NCBI RefSeq assembly: GCF_027172205.1
Contig: NC_070613.1
Span: forward strand, 26,686,001-26,750,000
From: Podarcis raffonei
Taxonomy: Eukaryota > Chordata > Lepidosauria > Squamata > Lacertidae
Length of the DNA stretch: 64,000 bases
Direction: 5' to 3'
Numbering within the stretch: position 1 is the first letter of the stretch; every line of letters begins with the position of its first letter. A model generated the notes under the pieces. That model made no database searches and was not told the DNA's origin. It worked only from the letters and a program-made list of their open reading frames with translations. Below are positions 20,828-32,723 of the stretch, in pieces. Made by a program: the position numbers and the translations under genes.

Positions 20828-22591
20828 AAACCAAATAGAATTGTGTCCACTATACCCCATTCCGAAGGAAGCATGAACCCTGTGTTCAAAATCCAATAGC
20901 CTAGAACCCCTGGAATCTCACACTACTTGGAGATTAGGATGGCATGCAACAATAGTGAAAAAGTGGGAACCAAGAAACTTAGTTCTGCCACATTTTAAAA
21001 TTACAATGAACTTGTCATATACTAGGCACACCAACCCATGCAGAGACATCTTGTTCCATTTTTCAAAAATCCAATAGCTCAAAACCTATTGCAAATGTCT
21101 AATGGCTTTGTCTCCTATATAAAATGAAATATGTATCGCAAAATAGAACATATGATGCTTCAAGACTCATTCCCTTGCATAACCCTCTTTTGCCACCATA
21201 AATGGTTATCAAATTCACTTTCAAGACAGGAGCTTCTTCAGGGCAAATGTCAATGATTCAGAAAGACTGTGCTAGAAATACTGGAAGGTTGACATGACAG
21301 GTTCTTAATCCCATCACTTCATATAACTTCTAGTGATCTCAGTGGAGGTGGGGCCATTGATCAGTTGGAAATTGTTTGATCCAGGAACAGAGCCAAGTCA
21401 AATGAAACCCGTGAACAGGCTGTGTGGAGGCGCTGGGAAGAAGGCTGAGTTTAAAGGGCACTAAAATTATGGGATACCTTCCCTAGTGAGGCCCACCATG
21501 TGTTGTCTTTGTTGACCTTTTGAAGTTTAATTAAAACTCACCTGTTCTGCTAGGCAGTTGAGAAGATCAGCAGAGGGCTAAGATTTCAATGTTGTTGCAG
21601 TTGTGTTTAGTATTGCTGCAGTTGTTTAGTAGTTTTATTGCATTGTTCTTGGGATATTTTACTCTCCCTCTCTTTCTTTAGGGACAATTGAGTCATGAAG
21701 CCAGATTTGGTGACATAGTCTAGGTTCCAATAAAAGTTTAGCATTTGTACAGTAATTACCAGCATAAAGCCTATGGAGGGAAGAGAAATCAAAAGTATGT
21801 AATTAACATTACAATGTTTCATTAACACACAATAATTCCTCTGCAGGTCATACAATTCACATGCATATTTTATTAAATTGCACACAATTTTTTAATATGT
21901 ATCTGACCCTCATCCTCCTGCATGCTTTGAAGATAGAAAGCCAGTGGTATAGCCTATAAGTTTAAAGACATTTAGAAAGAATTGTGGAGTTAAAAGGTAC
22001 TTTTGATGTTTGTTCTTTCTTTTCTATCACAAGGGCATTCAATACAGCAAAGGAACGTAAGTAGAAAACATTAAGGCTGAAGAAATTTCCATGGCAATCA
22101 TTCTCATTTAACCCTTTCCAATCATTTAATATAAAGGGCTGGTAGACAGCTATTTGTTTATTAAGGATATAAAAGCAGCAATATGAATTTCCCCATCTCA
22201 TTGCCAACAGATTCTCTGTGTGATGCTCTGGTTCATTTTAATGAGGATTATATCATACTCCGAGAATAGGTCTCTTCAGCTGTTAACTAGATGGAGCCAG
22301 ATGTATGCTATTGCCTTCCACAGTCCTTGCTAGTGTTTCTGATCAAAGAGGAGAGCAATTAACACTGCCAAGCCTCCCAAGCTCTTTTGTCCAAATGACC
22401 TTTTCATAATAAATGTCCTTGCTCCCAATGATTCATGCAACTAGTCTGTAAGAGTTGTCCATGGAAATAACAGAATAGATTGTTCAGGAATGACTTGGGA
22501 CATGGGCTCTTATCATCAGTGGAGCCTCCAGGTTTGGAGAGAGACTTCTTTGGGCAAGATTCATGTAACACCCTCTGCCTCAATAGGGAAG
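20823..22591. other. No recognised feature
   Basis: About 1.8 kb of AT-rich sequence; no gene, RNA or named element. Confidence 0.45.
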
Positions 22592-22725
22592 GTCCACAGC
22601 TCAGTGGCAGAGCATCTTCACTATATTCAGAAGGTCCCAGATTCAATCTCTGGTATCTCCAGGTAGGACTGGGAATGTCCTGTGTCTACCAATCAGTGTA
22701 GACAATACTAAGTTGCAATGGTGTA
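22592..22725 (+). mobile_element. MIR-like tRNA SINE, sense
   Basis: CAGCTCAGTGGCAGAGCATC (A-box region), CAGAAGGTCCCAGATTCAATC (B-box region), TATCTCCAGGTAGGACTGG and CAGTGTAGACAATACTAAG occur in order. This is the cleanest head-to-body copy of the family here and serves as the empty-site reference for the insertion at 18670. Confidence 0.75.
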
Positions 22726-22801
22726 TATATATCTATATTTCTTTCTATCTTTCTATCTTTCTATCTATCTATCTATCTATCTATCTATCATCTATCTATC
22801 T
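22726..22801. repeat. (TCTA)n microsatellite
   Basis: A (TATC)n tract with imperfect TTTC variants to its left and one broken repeat near 22788. Confidence 0.9.
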
Positions 22802-23776
22802 CAAATGTCATCTTAAAAAGCAGAGACATCACCTTGCCAAGAAAAATCCATAAAGCTATGGTTTTCCCAGTAGTGATGTATGGAAGTGAGAGCTAGACCA
22901 TAAAGAAGGCTGATCACCAAAGAATTGATGCAGATACCAGCTCTGAGACTGTTTTCTGTTTATAAGTGCTGCTAACTCATTATTTTAAGCACTGTGTAAG
23001 TATTTGCTCTATGGACATTGTATTCTGCCTAGTTTAAACTTAACTTAAGAAAATCCGCAAACAGCCATCCTGAACAATCTCTGTGTGCATGTACTGTGTA
23101 ATCGAGTTAAGCTTTCCAAAGCTTTAGGAACACTATCAGTTCCTCGTAATGATAATTTTATTTTTTAAAAAAATATCAGCAGCAGAGATTCAAAACCTTT
23201 GTTAAACCCTTGGTAAACACATGCACAAGGATTGACCGCCAAATACAATGTTATAGCAGCCCCAGCGAACCTCCTTCACCATCGGTAATGCAGTCATTGA
23301 AAAGTTAACATCTGTGGCTTAATTATTATTTGAATTTTAATGAACAAGATGAAGTAAATCACTCAGCTTAGCTGCTCGCTTTTTGAAGCAGACTGAGTTC
23401 CTGGAAGATAAGAGTGAGATTGTGCTTGTTCAACAGCTTGGCAATACTTGAAGGGGGAGGGTAAAATACAGGTTTGATGGAATTTAGAACAATTCTACTG
23501 CTAATAAAAAAAAGTGGGGGATAGTCGTAATTCCTGAATATGAGTTTCAGGCTTAATGAGTTTAGTTTAGTTTTTGCAATGAAGCTTTAATGCAGTTAGA
23601 CAAAATACCTGGCTATGTGCACATGGCCAAAATCAGCTCCAGAGAAACTAAACATAGAGCTAATGTAAACTATTTCTGTGCTCTATGCATTCCTTAGAAA
23701 CTCAACAATCACTTAGCTAGCTGGCAGAATATGTGGAAGCAGGGAATATGTACTTTGAATGCTAATCCTATAAGTC
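22802..23776. other. No recognised feature
   Basis: About 970 bp without gene or named element. Confidence 0.45.
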
Positions 23777-23905
23777 AAGGATGAGGATCCTGTGGCCATG
23801 CAGATGTGGGACTAGAACTTTCATCTTTCATGACTAGCAGGTATGCTGGCTGGGGTTGGTTGGGAGATGGAATCAATTAACATCTGGAGGACCACATCCC
23901 TGCTG
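23777..23905. mobile_element. Diverged hAT-type MITE
   Basis: CAAGGATGAGGATCCTGTGG at the left, GGACTAGAACTTTCATC inside and ACATCTGGAGGACCACATCC at the right fit the hAT MITE family in heavily mutated form. No duplication is evident. Confidence 0.45.
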
Positions 23906-24204
23906 TAGGAGATGCTGAGCAAGCACCTTTCAGGCTCTGATCTTTGCTGCTAAAGCTCCTGAACACACCATCACCATTGAAACCCTGGGCCAGATATTTT
24001 TGATACTGCAGCTTAGAAGTGGCAAGAGCGGTTGTTAAAAATGGAGGGAAGCAGTGCAAGGATGAATATGGGAAGCAGAGAGCCAGGTCAGATGCAGAGC
24101 CCAGAAGAGGAAAGGGTGTGAGGGGGAATCACATTGTGGACTCACTCACAATGACCCTTCCCTCAGGAGCAAAGCCTAACCTGCAAAGGTGAACAAACTG
24201 CACA

Positions 24205-24446
24205 ATAATAATAATACCTTTACTGTATTGTCATTGTACAACCTGTGTACAATTAAATTAAACGAGCCTCCCCACCCCCCGCTCAAACACTCAATCTCTT
24301 TTCGAACAACACACCACCTTGCAAGTCAATTTCACCATGTTATTTTTCATTCAACAGCCTAACAGCCCATGGATAGAAGCTATTTTTTAGCCTGTTGGTA
24401 AGGCTGATTATACTTCTATATCTCCTGCCCGAGGGATTAAATTGGC
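24205..24446 (-). mobile_element. LINE 3' end remnant, antisense
   Basis: An (AAT)n run at the left, followed by ACCTTTACTGTATTGTCATTG and then GCCCATGGATAGAAGCTATT, suggests an inverted LINE 3' UTR with an (ATT)n tail. It may be L2- or Rex1-like; the family is a guess. Confidence 0.35.
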
Positions 24447-24975
24447 CACAACCTTATTGATTCCAGGTTGGCTTTGGATCAGGCATTGGGTTTACAGTAC
24501 ATCTCTTTCAGCCCCCTGGTGGAGGGATGATGCATGACAGGATCAAGCATAGTATAATGGGTCATCCTCCCAACCAGCTGAAGGAAGCTGTATGGCCCGT
24601 CTGCCATACACCTTGGCTTCTAGACAGAGATTTCCATCTAGACCCCTCTAGCAGGGTGCCCTGATATTACACTATTCAGAGGTGGGGTGATTCCACCCAA
24701 TGCCTCATCCATCAAAGTTGTGACCATTGCTATGGGAGAAGGCAAAACCTGCAAATGAGGCCAATCTGTTTTCAGGCAAGTTCCTTCCCAACTCTGAATA
24801 CAGCAACCATTATAGAACCACGGCAAAATCGACAACACAAAGACCTAGGAAGGAAAAAGTTAGCATACAAAACTCAAATGGGGTGGGAAGGGAGGGATGT
24901 TATTTGGCCGAATGCAGTCCCTGGGGTCAGACGCATCTGACTTTTATGTACTGGGGGTGGGGAGAACCAGAGTGA
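24447..24975. repeat. Unnamed dispersed repeat, copy 1
   Basis: Landmarks shared in order with 43371-43930 are GGCCACAACCTTATTGATT, a GCATGACAGGATC-type segment, CCCCTCTAGCAGGGTGCCCT, GGCAAAACCTGC and AAGTTCCTTCCCAACTC. The complement of the first landmark reads AATCAATAAGGTTGTGG, close to a poly(A) signal, so the element is probably transcribed on the minus strand. It could be an LTR or a LINE end. Confidence 0.55.
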
Positions 24976-25297
24976 AACCTGATCTGCTCCCCTCCGCGGC
25001 CCCGCCCACCCACTATGGCTGAATTGGCCTAATATTCAAATAGTTTGGTGGTAGGAAAGCCCATGGATCCAAGCAGCTGTCTTGGGGATTCCCCAACTGC
25101 TGGCCACATAGACTCAGCGTGGCTCCCATGGGATCCTGCTGTGAGGGGCGGCAACAGCCATTCACCCCATACTGGGTAAACAGCCATTTAGGCACATCTG
25201 AACTATTGGCACCTTTTGTTTAATACAACTAGCAGAAAATCTCCAGAGCCACAGGCAGAGGTTTCTTCCGTCAGCTACTATCGGGCTGTTTTAAGTG

Positions 25298-25370
25298 GAA
25301 ATGTCAGGGATTGAATTTAGAGCTCTTCTGCATACAAAGTATGTACTCTGCCACTGAGCTATGCCCTATC
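25298..25370 (-). mobile_element. MIR-like SINE head, antisense
   Basis: CAGGGATTGAATTTAGAGC, CTTCTGCATACAAAGTATG and CTCTGCCACTGAGCTATGCC read as the antisense tRNA-like head (B box then A box). The body is missing or decayed. Confidence 0.65.
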
Positions 25371-25989
25371 TCTTGACTTGGTGAGGTGAAGTAAAGGCCA
25401 TGTTTAGAAGCTTGGCGGCTATACAGAGGAATTTCCCATCCTGCATTCATCACCCAATTGCCATGATTGCCATGTGCTCAGGGAATACATATTGGTCCAG
25501 ACCAGCTCGTGGACTGTGACCATGCACTTCTTTTCATCATGTGAATGTTCCCTTTGAGCGTGGCCTGCATATGAAAATAACTCAGTTACAGCATACAAAG
25601 GTTCACCAACAAAGAATTCCTTCTAATCCCGCTGAGCCAAAAAATATAGTTGGGGAAACTCATAATTTCTGCCAGCTTTCCTTCCTTCCTTTTTGTTTTT
25701 GTTGGAGCTTTGATCCTTCTGGCTATCTAAATTTCACACAGAATACATTAGATATCTTTTTTGTTTGTTTCAAATATCTTTGAAGGAATTGGTACTATGC
25801 TGGAACAACTTGCCAATAATATCAAGCAAGCAAGCAAAATAAAAGATAAGAAAGAGATGGCGAAGTTGGCAGGTACCTGGGTAGTAAATGGATTGCTGAC
25901 GTGGCACATATTTAAGACAAAAATGTTGACTTATGCCGCAGAAAATAGAATAAGGTACAATTAGAAAATATTTCAGGGATTTCTTCTTG
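25371..25989. other. No recognised feature
   Basis: About 620 bp. A plus-strand frame at 25761-25964 encodes a Lys-rich peptide with no known motif; I do not call it. Confidence 0.4.
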
Positions 25990-26140
25990 ATATATGCCAG
26001 ACACCTCCAAACTCGGGCCTCCAGATGTTTTGGGACTACAGTTCCCATCATCCCTGACCACTGGTCCTGTAGCTAGGGATGATGGGAGTTGTAGTGCCAA
26101 AATATCTGGAGGGCCGAGTTTGGGGATGCCTGATATAGGC
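25990..26140. mobile_element. hAT-type MITE
   Basis: A 135-bp element (25998-26132) runs from CAGACACCTCCAAACTCGGG to GAGTTTGGGGATGCCTG, with long inverted ends. Flanks ATATATGC (25990-25997) and ATATAGGC (26133-26140) agree at 7 of 8 bases. Confidence 0.8.
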
Positions 26141-26286
26141 TAAGCCTGAGTTTGAAGGGGTGTTGCCTTCACCTGTGTGGGTTGTCTTCCCTTTGTCACA
26201 CAGAAGCAGACATCTAAAACAGCAATTACAGTATAAGCAACAGTCAGCTCTTTGCAAAGGGAGGACAAAACACTCAGTCTTCCCTC

Positions 26287-26422
26287 CAGGCATCCCCAAA
26301 CTCGGCCCTCCAGATGTTTTGGGACTACAATTCCCATCACCCCTGACCACTGGTCCTATTAGCTAGGGATGATAAGAGTTGTAGTCCCAAAACATCTGGA
26401 GGGCCGAGTTTGGGGGGGCCTG
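26287..26422. mobile_element. hAT-type MITE, second of a close pair
   Basis: CAGGCATCCCCAAACTCGGC to GAGTTTGGGGGGGCCTG, the same family and orientation as the copy ending at 26132, 154 bp away. The flanking octamers do not match convincingly. Confidence 0.75.
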
Positions 26423-26431
26423 CTCTACACA

Positions 26432-26478
<47 letters not shown>
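26432..26478. repeat. (AAT)n tract
   Basis: A run of about 15 AAT units, probably the expanded tail of the antisense LINE end beginning at 26479. Confidence 0.9.
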
Positions 26479-26880
26479 TTATTATTTATACCCCGCCCAT
26501 CTGGCTGGGCCTCCCCAGCCACTCTGGGCGGCTTCCATAGAAACCAAAAATACAGTAAAATATCACACGTTAAAAGCTTCCCTGAACAGGGCTGTCTGAA
26601 GATGTCTTCTGAATGTCAGGTAGTTGTTTATCGCTTTGACATCTGCTGGAAGGGCGTTCCACAGGGCGGGCGCCACTACCAAGAAGGCCCTCTGCCTGGT
26701 TCCCTGTAGCTTTGCTTCTCGCAATGAGGGAACCGCCAGAAGGCCCTCGGCGCTGGACCTCAGTGTCCGGGCAGAATGATGGGGGTGGAGACGCTCCTTC
26801 AGGTATACTGGACCAAGGCCGTTTACAGAGTAGAAGGCAGAAGGATTAGCAAGCTGAACTCATATTCTAATCCTAAAGTT
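26479..26880 (-). mobile_element. L2/CR1-like LINE 3' UTR, antisense
   Basis: The minus strand ends in an (ATT)n tail preceded by the complement of TATACCCCGCCCATCTGGC and AGCCACTCTGGGCGGCTTCC. Further in lies the complement of GGAAGGGCGTTCCACAGGGC and CTCCTTCAGGTATACTGG. These are typical 3'-region modules of a family common in squamates. Truncated and non-coding. Confidence 0.6.
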
Positions 26881-26892
26881 ACCACATTACAA

Positions 26893-27657
26893 TCAGGATG
26901 TCAGGGTGCTGTTGGCAGCTACTGGCTGCCTGCCCAGTAAAGCAGAGAGACAGAGAAAAAGAGAGCTTTTCAGTTCCTTTTTATTATCAGAATTTCCAGG
27001 ACAAAATTCCATCCACACTGTTCATTATCCGATGTTGCCTCGAGTGAAGCTCCACCTTCCCTTCTCTGTGCAGTGGTACCTCAGGTTACATATGCTTCAG
27101 GTTACAGACGCTTCAGGTTACACACTCCGCTAACCCAGAAATAGTACCTCGGGTTAAGAACTTTGCTTGAGGATAAGAACAGATATCGTGCTCTGGCAGT
27201 GCGGCGGCAGCAGGAGGCCCCATTAGCTAAAGTGGTGCTTCAGGTTAAGAACAGTTTCAGGTTAAGAACGGACCTCCGGAACGAATTAAATACTTAACCT
27301 GAGGTACCACTGTACTTCCCTATTCATCAGAGTTCTCTTTCCTCTGACGGCGGCTACTAAGTGCCACCAACCTTTGAGCCCTCTGCTATTCACAGCAAGG
27401 GAACGGGTTCTGGGAAACTCTCCAGCGACAGTGTGTCAGTCAGCTGCTGCGCAGGCTCCGTCTGTTCAATGCTACCTGGTTCCTGCGCCTCATCTTCCAT
27501 TATTTCCCAACTTCTTCCCTCTTCTTCCTCTGGGGTGTGACCGGTGCCAAACCCCTCCTCTAGATCAATACTATCTGCCCCTTCCTTCTATCTGGAAGGA
27601 TCCTGGGGAGGTGACCTCCACCATTCCTCTTTATCTGCCCAGCCCCTGACATCAGAA
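26893..27657 (-). mobile_element. Solo LTR fossil holding a Tigger MITE
   Basis: The outer ends are TGTCAGGGTGCTG (26899) and CAGCCCCTGACA (27651), with 6-bp flanks TCAGGA and TCAGAA (5 of 6 bases). On the minus strand a poly(A) signal (ATAATAAAAAGG, complement of about 26969-26980) precedes a short U5. Without the MITE at 27071-27312 the LTR is about 510 bp. No internal region is present. Ty3/gypsy or retroviral; not resolved. Confidence 0.6.
27071..27314 (-). mobile_element. Tigger-type MITE inside the LTR
   Basis: A 242-bp element in the opposite orientation to the copy at 3234, with ends CAGTGGTACCTCAGGTTA and GAGGTACCACTG. The right flank is TA; the left TA has become TG. Confidence 0.85.
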
Positions 27658-28361
27658 TGTGTAAGAGCTTTTAAGGTTCAGGAGATGTATTCAAAGACAC
27701 CTTCCCATGTATTTCCTTAAGTTGAGTACCTATTTCATTATTTACTTTGAAGGCCCTTCCTTCTCTCCCCCCCCCCATGTATGCATAGTTAGCTATTCGT
27801 ATTTATTAATTTTATTAACATTTAATAGCAATTACCCACTGTTATAATCAATATAGATGCAAGTGCCTCCTCTGCTCTGTTGTCTTAAACCACCCTGCAG
27901 TCTCTCCCAAGCCTTGACTTTAAGAACAGCAGAAGCAGCTGGAAAGGGAAAAGAGGAGTTTTATTAATTTTTAATTATGATAGTGTGTCTGTTTTTCAGC
28001 TTGATCCTTTTACATGGTTTTGTATGTGTTGTTGTATTTTATGCATTGTGACTTGCTGTCATTTTAATTTATTACAGTATAGTAATTATTTATTGTAATT
28101 GTTAAGATTGAGTTTCTGTTTAATTATTATTTGCTCTTATTTTGAGAGTTAATTTTATTGTGTACTATTATATTCTAATGGATTACTGAGTATTACTTTA
28201 TTTAATATAGGTTGTTTCTTTTAAAGTTATGTTTTTATTGTGACTTTTTTGTATTGGATCAGATTGTTATAAGGTGTGTTTGATCTTTGTTGCATACTTT
28301 GTTGTATCTTCAGCTTGTAAACTGAGAAAGGCAGTATACAAATTAAAAGTGAAATGAAATG
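27658..28361 (+). mobile_element. LINE 3' end remnant
   Basis: An AT-rich, TTATT-laden stretch ends CTTGTAAACTGAGAAAGGCA and GTATACAAATTAAAAGTG plus a GAAAT-type tail at 28361. This matches the terminal signature of L2/CR1-like LINEs (a conserved GTAAAC block, then GGCAGTATACAAAT). The upstream limit is unclear. Confidence 0.45.
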
Positions 28362-30184
28362 TTCCCTGTTATAGGGCTGGTCAGAAGTCATGTTGCAATA
28401 GGAGGCATTTCAACTCATAAAGAGTCTGCTTTCCATTTCTTTTATTGAAATTCACAAAATCCCTTTAAATCTTTTTGTTTTTCTAATGTTTCTGGGGTGT
28501 CGTGTTTTAAAGGTAACATTCTAGGTCTTTACCTTGGCAGCCTCCTATATATTTGCTTGCTTGTTTAAATTTATATTCAAACCTTGGTCCAAAGCAGGCC
28601 CTCAGATGTTAAATTCATCTGAATGTCAGGTGTCAAATACTATGAAATACTGAATATAAAAACTACTAAATACAGTCAAATATTAACAGCCAAATATCAG
28701 ATACTGAAATCATTGCATAGCAAATAATTTTCATTTATTTAAAATACCCTGTGTCTCAATAATTTTGATTATAATTCTGATTAGTTTCAACCAATTTCCC
28801 AATCTTCAGTTTACTGCTATAGAAAATTGAACATGCAGAATTATGTTTTCTGCAGAGAACACTTCTTTTCCTGAATATTAATCATCAATGAGATTTTGTC
28901 TTTTTAATAAAAAGAAATCCCTTCCTTAGTAATGTTTAAAGTGCATTGCACTTGCAGAACTCTATGATTCCACAGAATGGCCACAAAGGTTTATAAAAAG
29001 TGTAAAATATAAATATTTGGGTTTCAATATTTTGATTTCCTGTTCAATTTCAATGTAGCTGTGAACCAAACCATCTACAGCCAAAGAGAAAACAGAACTG
29101 GAGTTTGCTGATACTACAGTGTGCCAGGAACAGAAGCTGTTATTGCACGTCTGAAGAATTTTTATATCCCTCTGATAGTTTGTACACCATCTGAATTTTA
29201 TTAAATTCTCTTTGACCAACCTAGAGCCAAGGTTGGCTTATATATGCAGAGAATCTCAGTGCTAATAAAATAGCTTTTAATGAGGCACAGATGAAAATCA
29301 AATGATTGCATAGAGATCTGAAAGACATTTTGGCAAAGTATTTATTATTAACATTGATTGGCAAAATAACTAAGATTTGAGCTAAAAAATTGCAGTCTGC
29401 AGTATCTCCAGGTTGCAGTCAGAATATTGACTGACTGTCTTGTGTCAAGGCATTCATAACCCGAGCCTCAGTATTCAGTCTCCTGTATCATGCCATAACT
29501 CTAAGCCAAGAGTAACATCCTGGCTCAGTTCTCTGTGCAAAACACAGTAGGAGGTCAGCATTAAAACTGTATGATGAATTTGGCTTTATGTATAATGTCA
29601 CACTAGTAAAAATTTAGTATTTGGTGGGCTTATTAAACAGTGAGTGTATCACAAGCCAGACACATATATCATCTAATTCAGTTCTCAACATTTCAGAGTT
29701 GTGTCTCCCTGTTGCAGAAAAGAAAATACTACTTCATAACAGTTACACTTATAACTAAATACTTTTCCAAACTGAATTTTAAGGTGTGCACATAAGTCTG
29801 GTTTCAGTAGGAAATTGTCAGAACCAATGTAGAATTAAACTTGATTTTTAAAACCATGAAGTACATTCAGAAGGCAACTTTAAAAGCCATAGGTCAACAA
29901 AATGCATAAATTGCCTTGAGGTGGTGGTTTTGAAGGCATTAATAAATTAATAGTGGTGGTAATGTTGCCCTTATTTGAAATGAATTTGTCCAGCTCTGCT
30001 CACTACTCTGAGCAAATCACACAGGGCTGATTCATATCTCTACCCAACCAAAGGTCTGGTCTCTGCCTCACCACACACACAAAAACAACACATGAAATGA
30101 GGACTTAATGTGCAATTTGTGTGACTGTTCCCCTCTCAGCAAAGGGGAGAAAGATCAGGCCTATGTACATATGGTAGCATTTTA
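28362..30184. other. No recognised feature
   Basis: About 1.8 kb of AT-rich sequence with no gene or named element. Confidence 0.45.
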
Positions 30185-30303
30185 CTTTATATCAGGTGTG
30201 GAGAACCTTTGACCTTCCAGATATTGCTAAACTACAACTGCTATAATCAAGGCTTGTTGGGACTACTGGGAGTTGTCAAAGGTTTCCCACCCCTGCTTTG
30301 TAT
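30185..30303. mobile_element. hAT-type MITE
   Basis: A 103-bp element (30193-30295) from CAGGTGTGGAGAACC to TTTCCCACCCCTG, flanked by CTTTATAT and CTTTGTAT (7 of 8 bases). Confidence 0.75.
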
Positions 30304-30348
30304 ATATGCTAAAGTATCACTCCTCCACTGTGCAAAAAAGGATCAATG

Positions 30349-30350
<2 letters not shown>

Positions 30351-30430
<80 letters not shown>
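30351..30430. repeat. (GT)n(GA)n compound microsatellite
   Basis: About 30 bases of GT run directly into 50 bases of GA. Open frames through it (Cys/Val then Arg/Glu) are artefacts. Confidence 0.95.
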
Positions 30431-30436
<6 letters not shown>

Positions 30437-30611
30437 GATCACTACCTCATCCAACAAATGTGCTTTAGTTCTGCAGCGTAAACATGTCATAGCTCAGAGG
30501 GATCTCTTATTGGCTACCTCCAAAAAGTGGCCTTTACAGTTTGCCAGTCTGCTGCCTATCTTCCTCTTTAATGGCTACACACCTCCTCAAATATGATTGG
30601 ATTCAGGGGGA

Positions 30612-30772
30612 GATTGGACAGTGGTACAGTATCTGCTTTGAGCATAGGAGTTCCTAGGCTCAATTTCCAGGTAGGGTGAGAATGTCCAATGTCTAAAACT
30701 ATAGAGAGCTCTGCTGCTCTGTGTGGGCAGCACTGAACTACATGGAAGAAGGTAACTTCCTATGTTCCTAAT
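30612..30772 (+). mobile_element. MIR-like tRNA SINE, sense
   Basis: GGTACAGTATCTGCTTTGAG, TAGGCTCAATTTCCAGGTAG, GGCAGCACTGAACTACATGG and GGTAACTTCCTATGTTCC occur in the family's order, including its 3' end. Diverged. Confidence 0.65.
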
Positions 30773-31959
30773 ACTTTCAATTGGAGGGGGGTGAATATCT
30801 TACCCAGGGGAAACAAAAACACTTTTAAAATATGGATTTAATTAGAATGGACTTTTTTACTTGGTGTGTGTATGCTGCCATGATACTAAACTAAGTTTGT
30901 AATTTCCCATTAGGTATGGGGAAAATAAGTCCAAAATCATCATGGAATAGTTTCAGAGATTTGCAGAAGACAAAAAAATAAAAATGAAAATGATCTTTAC
31001 AACTGTCATTGGAACATTTTTTTTTCTTAAATCAGAAGAGCAAGCTCTGACTTTGCCTCTGACAAAAATCAGCAGCAGCAGTGGCTTAAGCCAATACCCT
31101 TGAGGGCCAGGATTTGTGGATGCCTCCACAATCCTGACTAAGAACAGCAGGAGGTAGAACAGAATGTAGCTGAATGGTGCCAGCAACCACCTGGTGGGCT
31201 GGACTCAGCTGCCTCACTTGGCAGAAAGATCAAGGATTGAAGAGTAGGAGGGAGACAAGAATCCATTGCAGAGAGAGGAAGGAAAATAAATGTCAGGGGT
31301 ATATGCAAGGAAAAGAAACGAAAGGCAGAGTGATATTTCACGGAGCAAAACACTTTCAATAAAAAAGCTAGTGTTCTTTTCCAAGCCATGGCAACAGGAT
31401 GTTCATAGCTGAAGATTCAGCCCTGACGACGTATAGTCAGGTGAGGCAAATAGGGCTATGTCCCTGTTTCAGCAGAGCAAAGCAAACTCAACCAAGGCAA
31501 GGTGAAGCCAAGTCAAGGTTCAGGCAGGGTAGGAATTGAGGATACAGACAGCACCCTGGACAGCTCTATGGAGCATGTAGGCTGCAGCCTCATAGGAGCA
31601 AGGCTCAAATGTTGCTTCAGCAGCAGACAACTCCACCCTGAGCCTTCAACAGAGCTCCAGCTGGGTGGCTAATTCCACCTTCAATGACAGAAGCTTCTTC
31701 CATTAAAGACTATCTTGGCTGTGAGTCCTGGAAAATTTGCCCCCTGCCTTGCAGGTATTTTTTCACCTGGCCTGGGAGGGCAGAGCCTTGATTGATTCCA
31801 GCTACAAAAGCTGATGCTACATATGAGGCCAGAGACCAACTTGGCTGTCTATTAGTGTAGACCCAGGTCATTGAACCTGAGCCACCACCTGCCATGAACC
31901 ACCATTGGCAGGACTGGAAACAACAGCAGCAGTTACGTTCTAGGCTTATTATCATATTT
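30773..31959. other. No recognised feature
   Basis: About 1.2 kb. Around 31400-31700 the sequence is richer in CAG/AGG words than its surroundings, but no repeat family or frame is recognised. Confidence 0.4.
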
Positions 31960-32279
31960 TATTCTTTTGCTAATTATGATGTTTTAAATGTGCATTTTAT
32001 TTTGACTTCTTTAATAATTTTTTTAAAAGTTTACAATTTTTGTTAACATTGCTAAGTTAAATGTGCATTCTGTAGTTGACTTTTGCAATGTTTTCTTTTG
32101 AAATATTTAAGATAATATTTTAGTTTCTTGTTAACTTTGTTTATTTGAATGTATACTTTATATTTGCCTTTTTTCAGTAATGTTTTGCTGGATTGCTTTA
32201 TTTGAGGTTTTAATGTGTTGTAAACCACTCTGAGATTTATTGTTAATATAAAGCGGTATAGAAATGAAATGAATAAAAA
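31960..32279 (+). mobile_element. LINE 3' end remnant
   Basis: A T-rich segment ends GTTGTAAACCACTCTGAGAT, then AAAGCGGTATAGAAATG and a GAAATGAATAAA-type tail. This is the L2/CR1-like 3' terminal signature. Confidence 0.55.
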
Positions 32280-32723
32280 TAATTTAACAGACATTGACTC
32301 CAACATCTGCTCAAGTCCTCTGGTGTGGCAGCCTTGGGATCTGGAAATGCAAACTACATGGACTAGAGTGGTGAGGCAAAATAGGCTCATCATGTGCCAG
32401 TGCTTCAGAGATAGTGGAGACTGGTTCTGAGAGAAATCTCCTCTGAATCCATGGCCTCATCCCATAAACATCATAAGAAGCACTGTCCTAAAGTCATATA
32501 TAAGAAAGTGGAATATATGTGGGTTGAGGGGTTATTAGCAATATCTAAACCCAAGAACATTTCTGTATTATAATTTGCTGTTTGAGAATGTTTATACAAC
32601 ACAGTATCGGACATGTGGTTTGTTATGCCTGTTTTCAAAAGAGCCGTGCAATGGTTCCTGCAAAAGATTAGGTGTTAAAGCAAAATAGTACTTTGGCCTA
32701 GGGTTCCTCAGTACCACTTTACA
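32280..32723. other. No recognised feature
   Basis: About 440 bp without recognised content. Confidence 0.45.

Noticed and set aside
20605-20896. Minus-strand frames with His/Thr repeats
   Set aside because: They are translations of the GT microsatellite at 20784-20822.
25761-25964. Lys-rich 67-codon frame that might be a small exon or LINE ORF piece
   Set aside because: No motif from L1, CR1 or host proteins could be matched and no splice-site pair frames it.
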